Assembly (NCBI GenBank): GCA_002415025.1
Contig: DIBR01000018.1
Location: forward strand, 1-12,322
Direction of reading: 5' to 3'
Length of the DNA stretch: 12,322 nt
Source: Spongiibacteraceae bacterium UBA5047
GTDB lineage: Bacteria; Pseudomonadota; Gammaproteobacteria; Pseudomonadales; Spongiibacteraceae
Position numbers and translations under genes: made by a program. The notes beneath the pieces were generated by a model. That model saw only the letters and a list, made by a program, of their open reading frames with translations. It had not been told where the DNA came from and searched no databases. Each line of letters starts with the position of its first letter. Within the stretch, counting starts at the first letter, position 1. Shown here piece after piece: positions 1 through 5,174 of this stretch.

Positions 1-103
1 CTTATTCCGGCCTACAGCAAAACGGGCTCCCTGGCCCACATCACGCAATCTCGCAGATTTTCACACAACCCGTAGGCCCGCATAAGCGCAGCGTTGCGGG
101 CGC
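1..103. repeat. Pair of REP-B elements, left copy cut by the window edge
   Basis: Bases 1–15 are the end of an inverted REP-B element (…CCGGCCTAC). Bases 72–101 are a complete copy in the other orientation, beginning GTAGGCCCGC, with a loop containing AAGCGCAGCG and ending GTTGCGGG. The arms GCCCGC and GCGGG pair around the loop. The right copy ends about two bases before the stop codon of the oxidoreductase gene, so the pair forms the immediate 3' flank of that gene. Bases 1–20 match 1069–1088 at 19 of 20 positions, so this pair and the one at 1054–1122 are related, although the spacer here is about 40 bases longer. Confidence 0.8.
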
Positions 104-104
104 G

Positions 105-986
105 TTATTCCTTGGCCAATACTGCCATTTTTTCGAGCGTTTCGATGTCGCAGCCCTGCTCACCGTCCTTGCGCAGCGCTTGAATACACACGTGGTCAGC
201 ACCTGCCTGCCAATGCTCGCGGATACGTTTGGCAATGGCGTCTTCGTCACCCCAGGCAACAATGGCATCCACCAGCCGATCACTGCCGCCATTGCTGAAG
301 TCCGATTCGTCAAATCCCAGCGTCATCAGGTTTTTGCAGTAGTTTTCGAGGCCGATGTACGTGGCCATGTACCCGCGAGCAATACGACGCGCTTCGCCGG
401 GGTCGGTTTCCAGCAACACCTTCTGCTCCGGAGCCAGCAGTTTGTCCGGCCCAAGAATTTCGCGTGCCCGCGCGGTGTGCTCAACCGTCACGAAATAGGG
501 GTGGGCACCGTCGGCTTTTTCGGCGGCCAGGCCCAGCATGTTCTGGCGCAGCGCTGCCAACATCAGTTTGCCGCTGTTCTCCGGTTTGGGGCCGGCATAA
601 AACGCCTGTTCCATCGCATCAATATAGCTGCGCATGGTGCTCACCGGCTTGCCGTAGTCATGATGACGAAAACCACTGACCATTTCGCGGTGCGACACAC
701 CCATACCCAGAATCAGCCGGCCATTGGTTAGCTCGTTCAGCGAATTGCGAACAGCCGTCATGGCCATGGCATCGCGGGCATAAATGTTGGCGATACCTGT
801 GGCGAGATACAATGATTCGGTGTGCGGAGCAATGACCGCAATATTGACGAAGGGGTCGCGCCCTACGGCCTCCGGCACCCAAAGCGCGGAGTAACCTAAT
901 TGTTCGATGCGCCGGGCCAGCGAAATTGCATCTGCATAATTCAGATTGTCCAGCCAGCTCCAGACGCCGAGTTTGCCAAGGGACAT
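105..986 (-). CDS. LLM-class flavin/F420-type oxidoreductase (TIGR03620-like)
   Basis: This 293-residue protein has the luciferase-like TIM-barrel pattern of the LLM oxidoreductases. It opens with GVWSWLDNLNYADA and ARRIEQLGYSALWVPEAVGRDP (residues about 7–45). Then come ATGIANIYARD (62–72), GRLILGMGVSH (89–99), ADGAHPYFVTVEHTARARE (158–176) and LLAPEQKVLLETDP (183–196), and it ends with GGSDRLVDAIVAWGDEDAI and GADHVCIQ. This order matches my recollection of the TIGR03620 (MSMEG_4141) subfamily, annotated as probable F420-dependent enzymes; substrate and cofactor are unproven. The start at 986 was chosen over the longer frame (to 1043) because GAGGAAG lies 5 bases upstream and homology begins at this methionine. 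It lies downstream of the malic enzyme gene on the same strand, separated by 147 bp containing a REP pair. It could instead use FMN. Confidence 0.85.
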   Translation of the reverse strand: MSLGKLGVWSWLDNLNYADAISLARRIEQLGYSALWVPEAVGRDPFVNIAVIAPHTESLYLATGIANIYARDAMAMTAVRNSLNELTNGRLILGMGVSHREMVSGFRHHDYGKPVSTMRSYIDAMEQAFYAGPKPENSGKLMLAALRQNMLGLAAEKADGAHPYFVTVEHTARAREILGPDKLLAPEQKVLLETDPGEARRIARGYMATYIGLENYCKNLMTLGFDESDFSNGGSDRLVDAIVAWGDEDAIAKRIREHWQAGADHVCIQALRKDGEQGCDIETLEKMAVLAKE

Positions 987-1053
987 TGCGCTTCCTCGTG
1001 AATTGAAAGAAAGCACGCTAACGCGGTTGGCAACAAACAACAAGCTTGGGTGC

Positions 1054-1122
1054 GCCGGAAACCCTGCGCTTGTTCCGGCCTACAGCAATCCACGCCGTAG
1101 GCCCGCACAAGCCCGGCTGCGG
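1054..1122. repeat. Convergent pair of REP-B elements between the malic enzyme and oxidoreductase genes
   Basis: An inverted REP-B copy (1054–1083, GCCGGAA…TTCCGGCCTAC) is followed 13 bases later by a forward copy (1097–1122, GTAGGCCCGCACAAG…CTGCGGGC). Each can form its own hairpin: GCCGGAA/TTCCGGC in the first and GCCCGC/GCGGGC in the second. The pair lies 11 bp past the malic enzyme stop, read leftward, and upstream of the next gene. It could attenuate readthrough or protect the 3' end of the malic enzyme mRNA; that role is inference from position and from known REP behaviour. Confidence 0.8.
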
Positions 1123-1133
1123 GCAGGCCTTGA

Positions 1134-2378
1134 TTACAGCGGGTAGTGGGCGGGGTACGGCAGTTGGGCTACACCGGAATCCACCGCCGCTCTGGCAACC
1201 GCCGATGACACTTTACCAAGCAGGCGGGCATCAACCGGTTTGGGAATAATATAACCCGGACCATACTCCAGGGGGCCGCAGCCGCAAGCGTCAATAACAA
1301 CCTGCGGAACCGGCTCTTTGGCGAGCTCACTGAGCGCGTAAACGGCGGCAATTTTCATTTCTTCATTAATGCGGCGGGCGCGAACATCCAGCGCACCACG
1401 GAAAATAAAGGGGAAGCCCAGTACGTTATTCACTTGGTTGGGGTAGTCTGAGCGCCCCGTGGCCACTATCAAATCGTCACGCAAGGCGTGCGCAACCTCT
1501 GGCCTGATTTCCGGGTCCGGGTTGGAGCAGGCGAATATCACCGGCTTTTCAGCCATCGAGAGCAGCATCTCCTCGCTCACCAGATCCGGGCCGGACAAGC
1601 CCACAAAGACATCGGCACCTTTCATGGCGTCTGCCAGTGTGCGCGCGTCGGTATCGTTTTCGAACTCTTCCTTGTACTCGTTCAGCCCTTCACGGCCGGG
1701 GTAAATCACACCGCGGCGGTCGATCATAAAAATGTTTTTGTACTGCGCACCGAGACTCACCAGCAGCTTCATACAGGCGATGGCCGCAGAGCCCGCGCCG
1801 AGACAGACTACGCGCGCGTCTTCTATCTTTTTGCCCTGTATTTCCAGCGCATTGAGCATGCCGGCGGCGGTCACAATGGCCGTACCGTGCTGGTCATCGT
1901 GAAAAACCGGAATACTGCACTGCTCTATCAATACACGCTCGATTTCAAAACACTGGGGCGCCTTGATGTCTTCCAGGTTGATGCCGCCGAAGGTATCGGC
2001 AATGCGTACAACGGTATCGATAAAGGCCTGCGAATCCTCGGCGTTCACTTCAATATCAATGGAATCCACGTTGGCAAAGCGCTTGAACAGGAGGGCCTTG
2101 CCTTCCATAACCGGTTTGCTGGCCAGAGGGCCGAGATCGCCGAGACCGAGAATCGCCGAGCCATCGGATATAACAGCTACCAGATTACCCTTACCGGTGT
2201 ATTTGTAGGCCAACTGAGGGTCGCGGGCGATTTCCCGAACGGGTTCCGCCACTCCGGGACTGTAGGCCAGCGCGAGATCGCGCTGGGTTTCTGCGGGCTT
2301 GGTGAGGTGTACGCCAATTTTGCCGGGCGTCGGCTCGGCGTGATACGCCAGCGCTGCGCGCTTGAATTCGTCAGACAT
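1134..2378 (-). CDS. maeB: Malic enzyme, short form (NADP-type, no PTA domain)
   Basis: Oxidative decarboxylation of malate to pyruvate with NAD(P)H production, in the cytoplasm. The 414-residue protein shows the whole malic enzyme core: AYSPGVAEP (38–46, catalytic Tyr39), ISDGSAILGLGDLGP (70–84), EGKALLFKR with the catalytic lysine (Lys94), INLEDIKAPQCFE (133–145, metal ligands Glu136/Asp137), VFHDDQHGTAI (158–168), the Rossmann motif GAGSAA (194–199), and ACSNPDPEIRPE (283–294). Unlike E. coli MaeB (about 760 residues) there is no C-terminal phosphotransacetylase-like domain. This is the usual Pseudomonas form and not a truncation. The ATG at 2378 fits the family N-terminus (MSDEFKRAALAYHAEPTPGK) but has only a weak Shine-Dalgarno. 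NADP preference is inferred from the subfamily. The gene stands apart from the serine hydrolase gene (241-bp gap), so it probably has its own promoter. Confidence 0.96.
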   Translation of the reverse strand: MSDEFKRAALAYHAEPTPGKIGVHLTKPAETQRDLALAYSPGVAEPVREIARDPQLAYKYTGKGNLVAVISDGSAILGLGDLGPLASKPVMEGKALLFKRFANVDSIDIEVNAEDSQAFIDTVVRIADTFGGINLEDIKAPQCFEIERVLIEQCSIPVFHDDQHGTAIVTAAGMLNALEIQGKKIEDARVVCLGAGSAAIACMKLLVSLGAQYKNIFMIDRRGVIYPGREGLNEYKEEFENDTDARTLADAMKGADVFVGLSGPDLVSEEMLLSMAEKPVIFACSNPDPEIRPEVAHALRDDLIVATGRSDYPNQVNNVLGFPFIFRGALDVRARRINEEMKIAAVYALSELAKEPVPQVVIDACGCGPLEYGPGYIIPKPVDARLLGKVSSAVARAAVDSGVAQLPYPAHYPL

Positions 2379-2404
2379 TGACTGGGCTCTGGTCCACTAA
2401 AAAT

Positions 2405-2476
2405 GGTTCGTTTATTACGCTCGGCTAAAATACGGTTCGCAAAAACGATCGCTAGGTGCTGGTTCGCTATGGTTCG
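2405..2476. repeat. Four GGTTCG direct repeats upstream of the malic enzyme gene
   Basis: GGTTCG occurs at 2405, 2434, 2461 and 2471, three of them followed by C (GCGAACC as read toward the malic enzyme gene). Starts are 29, 27 and 10 bp apart. They lie 27–98 bp upstream of the malic enzyme ATG, where a promoter would be expected. They could be binding sites for a regulator, or chance. No convincing -35/-10 pair was found among them. Confidence 0.3.
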
Positions 2477-2565
2477 CTTAGTGGCGCAGAAGCATATAGA
2501 AAAGCCCCGCGCGCCTCAAGGTCACGAGCGGTCGTGTTTTGCCTGCTGCGACCGGTTTTACTGGA

Positions 2566-2605
2566 GTTGACGGCCCTTACATGGCGCTATCCCGGTGCCG
2601 TCAAC
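2566..2605. other. 9-bp perfect inverted repeat 3' of the serine hydrolase gene
   Basis: GTTGACGGC (2566–2574) and GCCGTCAAC (2597–2605) are exact reverse complements separated by 22 bases. The hairpin lies 15–54 bases past the serine hydrolase stop, read leftward, so it could mark its transcript end. No T-run follows on that strand, so it is not a standard intrinsic terminator. The rest of the 2379–2619 gap holds the GGTTCG repeats and a small CACGA/TCGTG stem at 2523–2536, and no credible gene. Confidence 0.4.
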
Positions 2606-2619
2606 GCCCTTGTACCGAC

Positions 2620-3933
2620 CTATACGCCGGGATGGTACTGCGGCAGATCGTAGAGGCCATCGACACAGGGCTCGCAGCCATTGCTGACCCGATCAATCAG
2701 TTTGAGCAGGGGCAGCAGGTGCGAGCCAATAACCGGCTTGCCCGTGGTCACGATTGCGGCCGACATATCACGCTGCGGGTCAGCCCAACAAAGAATATTG
2801 GAAAAGCCCAAATGCCCGAAAGCGTGATGGGTTTTGCGCCCGTAGAGACCCATCGGGTTGCCGCCGAGCATCATGCCGGCACTGTAGCGCATCGGCAGTT
2901 TCAGAGACTGATCCAGACGTGCGCCGCCCACCTCTCGAATGCCGCGCAGCACGCTCAAGGGGCTGAGCACCTGCTTGCCCTGCCACTGCCCGCGATCCAG
3001 CATCATCTGGAAAAAGCGGCAGGCTTCTTCGGCCGTTGCATAGATGTTGCCCGAAGGAATCACCGCAGACATGAACTCGGGGCTGTTCGACAGTTCTGTA
3101 GCCTCGGGAACGGAGGCGCCCAGCACATTGGTCAGAATATTTTCTATGGGTTTGGGGTTGGTCAGCCCGGTCTGGTAATGGCGCGCCACCCGGGCATGCA
3201 ATTTTTTGTCGATCCCGTAGGTAAAATACTTCATCCCCAGCGGCTTGCGAAACACCTTGTCGAGATACTGCTGGATATCCATTCCGGTCGTAACCTTGAC
3301 CAGTTCAGCCAACACAAAACCACCGGTGACAGCGTGATAGGCCGATACCCGGCCGTCGCTATGCAGGGTTTCCATCTCGCAGATATGGCGCAGCGCCTCG
3401 TCCGGATCGTAGAGCACCTCACGCGGCACATCCGGCGCAATACCGGGCACCCCGGCGCGGTGCGAGAGCACGTCGTGCACGGTGATATTGGCCTTGCCGC
3501 CAGCGGCAAAGGCGGGAATGTAGTAACTGACCGGGGTGAGCAAATCGATATCACCGTCTTCAGCCAGTTTGTGAATCAGCATGGCGGTGATGGCTTTCGA
3601 GGACGAGAACAGGCAAACCGGAGTTTGCAGGTCGGCCACCACCGGCTCGCACTCGCCCATGGCACCAGCCACGTAGCCCAGAGTACGATTGAGAACCATC
3701 TCGCCGTGGCGGCGCAGGCACACCGACACATAGGGGTGCATGCCACTGCGAAACACATCTTCCGCGGCGGCCCAGATGCCTTCAACTACATCCTGGGGAA
3801 TGCCGCTGCGCTGGTTGTCTTTGGATTCTGCAGGGTCGATCTTGGTGAGTGACGGCAGATCTTCCGGCACCACCATACCGTGGAACACCTTGCGTTCAAC
3901 GGCTTTGTAAGTCTTTTTGGGATGAAAAAACAC
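2620..3933 (-). CDS. Serine hydrolase, beta-lactamase fold (class C / family VIII esterase-like)
   Basis: The 437-residue protein has the serine beta-lactamase/penicillin-binding fold. SxxK is at 110–113 (FSSSKAI, nucleophile Ser110), the tyrosine motif at Tyr199 (AYHAVTGG), and HLG (374–376, AFGHLGFSN) stands where beta-lactamases carry KTG. This trio is typical of EstB-like esterases and beta-lactamase-related hydrolases, so ester or peptide hydrolysis is more likely than antibiotic resistance; the substrate is unknown. No signal peptide or membrane segment is visible, suggesting a cytoplasmic enzyme. The start is GTG at 3933. Its Shine-Dalgarno (GAGGA) is formed by the last codons of the upstream nuclease gene, and only 3 bases separate the two genes, so translation is probably coupled. 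The long C-terminal tail (about 405–437) has a CEPC motif of unknown meaning. Family assignment is firm; function is open. Confidence 0.9.
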   Translation of the reverse strand: MFFHPKKTYKAVERKVFHGMVVPEDLPSLTKIDPAESKDNQRSGIPQDVVEGIWAAAEDVFRSGMHPYVSVCLRRHGEMVLNRTLGYVAGAMGECEPVVADLQTPVCLFSSSKAITAMLIHKLAEDGDIDLLTPVSYYIPAFAAGGKANITVHDVLSHRAGVPGIAPDVPREVLYDPDEALRHICEMETLHSDGRVSAYHAVTGGFVLAELVKVTTGMDIQQYLDKVFRKPLGMKYFTYGIDKKLHARVARHYQTGLTNPKPIENILTNVLGASVPEATELSNSPEFMSAVIPSGNIYATAEEACRFFQMMLDRGQWQGKQVLSPLSVLRGIREVGGARLDQSLKLPMRYSAGMMLGGNPMGLYGRKTHHAFGHLGFSNILCWADPQRDMSAAIVTTGKPVIGSHLLPLLKLIDRVSNGCEPCVDGLYDLPQYHPGV

Positions 3934-3936
3934 CGG

Positions 3937-4755
3937 TTATTCCTCAATGGCATCCAGCATCGCCGGATGCTGTAAATGCATCATATGCGGAGGGTAGCCC
4001 TTCTGCTGCCTTCCTCTATAAATCAGCCAGCCGCGCACCGTCAACACCTTGCCCAGCCATTTCCTGACATCCCGACCTGCAAAATTCGGCAAATCATCAT
4101 GGGCCAATCGCAGTGACAAGCCCCCGTCCAGCTCGATCCATAGCGCCCGACGACTATCGGCAACAGCGCTGACGCGCCCGCGAACGCGCTCAAAGCCGGC
4201 ATCGGCGGCCGTTAACGCCGCCGCGCTCAACACCGGATAACGGCGCTCAGCCCAGACTCCGCGCTGCGCAGCCCTGGCCACCGCTTCGGCGCTCTGCAGG
4301 CATTCACTATAACGGGTATTGGGCGGCACTGTTACCTGCCAGCCCAAACCCTGCCTGAGCAGATACTCACTGAGTGAGCCTTTGTCGGCGCTGCGAAATA
4401 CCGCAGCCAGATGGCGACCGTAACGGTCTTTGGACTCAACGCCACTGTGGAGCAAAATGGTATTGCCGCCCAGCCAGTCAGCGGCCATGCGCCGGGCCGT
4501 GTCTGCCAGTGGCTGGTCGGCAGCGCCGTCGCGACCCAGTTCCGGCGTATTAAGCCCGATCAGTCGCACTAAACGACCATCGCGCAATCGCAGGGTGTCA
4601 CCATCAACAACCTTCTCAAGCACCGCGCTTTCGAGCTTGCCCCGGGGAGCGCAAATGCCCGCCTCCGCACGAACACCCGATGTGTGCAGGCCGAGTGCAA
4701 CCAGCAGACATACAAAAACGCCCGGGCGAAATCGACCGGGCGCTTGAGTGTTCAT
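3937..4755 (-). CDS. Exported thermonuclease-family (SNase) nuclease
   Basis: A 272-residue protein with a likely signal peptide: basic start, hydrophobic VFVCLLVALGL at 13–23, possible cleavage after VRA at 30. The staphylococcal nuclease domain spans about 44–175. Its active-site pattern is present: VDGDT (50–54, Asp51/Asp53), RLIGLNTPE (64–72, Arg64 and Glu72), and KDRYGRHLA (109–117, Arg114). Asn69 stands where S. aureus nuclease has Asp40, a common variation in bacterial homologues. The remaining 85 residues (VRGRVSAVADSRRALWIEL, KVLTVRGWLIYRGRQQKG) look like an added beta-rich, possibly OB-type nucleic-acid-binding domain; that is inference. The ATG at 4755 is preferred over a GTG at 4833 because it yields the signal peptide and avoids overlapping rpmE. 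A good Shine-Dalgarno is not visible, and rpmE ends 28 bases upstream, so the two are probably co-transcribed. It occupies the position of the PA5048 nuclease gene in Pseudomonas. Confidence 0.88.
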   Translation of the reverse strand: MNTQAPGRFRPGVFVCLLVALGLHTSGVRAEAGICAPRGKLESAVLEKVVDGDTLRLRDGRLVRLIGLNTPELGRDGAADQPLADTARRMAADWLGGNTILLHSGVESKDRYGRHLAAVFRSADKGSLSEYLLRQGLGWQVTVPPNTRYSECLQSAEAVARAAQRGVWAERRYPVLSAAALTAADAGFERVRGRVSAVADSRRALWIELDGGLSLRLAHDDLPNFAGRDVRKWLGKVLTVRGWLIYRGRQQKGYPPHMMHLQHPAMLDAIEE

Positions 4756-4783
4756 TAACGACTTGATTCGCTTACGCGTAAAA

Positions 4784-4999
4784 TCAGCCTTTGGTGCTGC
4801 GGTTGCCAAAACGCTTACGGAAGCGATCAACACGGCCGCCGGTATCCATCATTTTCTGGGTGCCGGTGTAGAACGGGTGGCAGGCTGAGCACACGTCAAG
4901 GTGAGTGTCCTGACACATGGTCGAGCGAGTTTTAATCACATTGCCACAGCTGCAGGTCGCTGTGATCTCTTCGTACTTTGGATGAATATCCGCTTTCAT
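4784..4999 (-). CDS. rpmE: 50S ribosomal protein L31, zinc-binding form
   Basis: A 71-residue protein matching full-length bacterial L31 (bL31), which bridges the large and small ribosomal subunits. It has the four zinc ligands of the C+ form: Cys16, Cys18, Cys37 and Cys40 (TCSCGN and CSACHPFYTG), followed by the conserved MMDTGGRVDRFRKRFG. The start at 4999 (MKADIHPKY) has a good Shine-Dalgarno, TGAGGA, 7 bases upstream. The frame is open to 5131, but that extension has no family similarity. As a zinc-type L31 it is the form that gammaproteobacteria replace under zinc limitation with a cysteine-free paralogue; no such paralogue is in this window. First gene of the leftward block, divergent from priA. 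Confidence 0.97.
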   Translation of the reverse strand: MKADIHPKYEEITATCSCGNVIKTRSTMCQDTHLDVCSACHPFYTGTQKMMDTGGRVDRFRKRFGNRSTKG

Positions 5000-5019
5000 G
5001 ATGGAATCCTCAAATGCGC

Positions 5020-5093
5020 CGCCACCTGATCTCGTGCCAGGCACCGCGCGGGTCATCGGTGTAAAAAACCGGCCGGAGCCGAAACAGGCGGCG
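5020..5093 (-). promoter_or_regulatory. Possible structured leader of rpmE
   Basis: Read leftward, CGCCGCCTG (5093–5085) can pair with CAGGTGGCG (5028–5020) as a 9-bp stem with one G·U. It encloses about 56 bases that include a smaller GTGC/GCAC stem. The 3' arm ends just 5' of the rpmE Shine-Dalgarno. Ribosomal-protein leaders of this sort bind the protein and repress its own translation, and L31 leaders are known in several bacterial groups. The assignment here is inference. A caveat is that the best promoter would start transcription inside the upstream arm. Confidence 0.3.
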
Positions 5094-5094
5094 A

Positions 5095-5122
5095 ATCTTA
5101 CCAGAAGCTGACCAATAATCAA
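5095..5122 (-). promoter_or_regulatory. Candidate sigma-70 promoter for rpmE
   Basis: Read leftward: TTGATT (5122–5117), a 16-bp spacer, and TAAGAT (5100–5095) preceded by TGG, an extended -10. Each hexamer matches the consensus at four of six positions. The predicted start is near 5088, leaving about 88 bases of leader before the rpmE ATG. This is the best candidate in the 175-bp divergent region but is not strong. Confidence 0.4.
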
Positions 5123-5162
5123 CCATTGCACGCGCCCACTGCCGAGCGCGAATCAAAGCCCG

Positions 5163-5168
5163 TATAAT
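5163..5168 (+). promoter_or_regulatory. Perfect -10 box (TATAAT) immediately before the priA ATG
   Basis: TATAAT ends six bases before the priA start codon, so transcription would start at or within a base or two of the A of ATG. There is no Shine-Dalgarno upstream and no alternative ATG, GTG or TTG in frame back to the stop at 5109. This is the signature of a leaderless mRNA. The -35 region is poor (best CTGCCG at 5139, 18-bp spacing). Confidence 0.5.
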
Positions 5169-5174
5169 CGCGCC

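Noticed and set aside
1134..2378. Malic enzyme as a truncated MaeB
   Set aside because: The missing phosphotransacetylase-like domain is normally absent in the short Pseudomonas-type enzyme; the reading frame ends naturally with all active-site motifs present.
1488..2381. 297-codon plus-strand open frame opposite the malic enzyme gene
   Set aside because: Antisense shadow of a conserved gene, with no recognisable motifs.
2523..2540. Rightward intrinsic terminator (CACGA stem followed by TTTT)
   Set aside because: The stem is only 5 bp and no rightward gene lies upstream of it in this region.
2456..2653. 65-codon plus-strand open frame in the maeB–serine hydrolase gap
   Set aside because: Overlaps the hydrolase 3' end, has no Shine-Dalgarno or recognisable feature, and crosses the inverted repeat at 2566–2605.
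2539..3852. 437-codon plus-strand open frame opposite the serine hydrolase gene
   Set aside because: It lies fully antisense to a clear enzyme gene, is rich in His, Gln and Gly as antisense frames in GC-rich DNA usually are, and shows no domain or Shine-Dalgarno.
2620..3933. Serine hydrolase as an antibiotic-resistance beta-lactamase
   Set aside because: There is no signal peptide and HLG replaces KTG. The motifs fit EstB-like hydrolases, and nothing nearby suggests a resistance locus.
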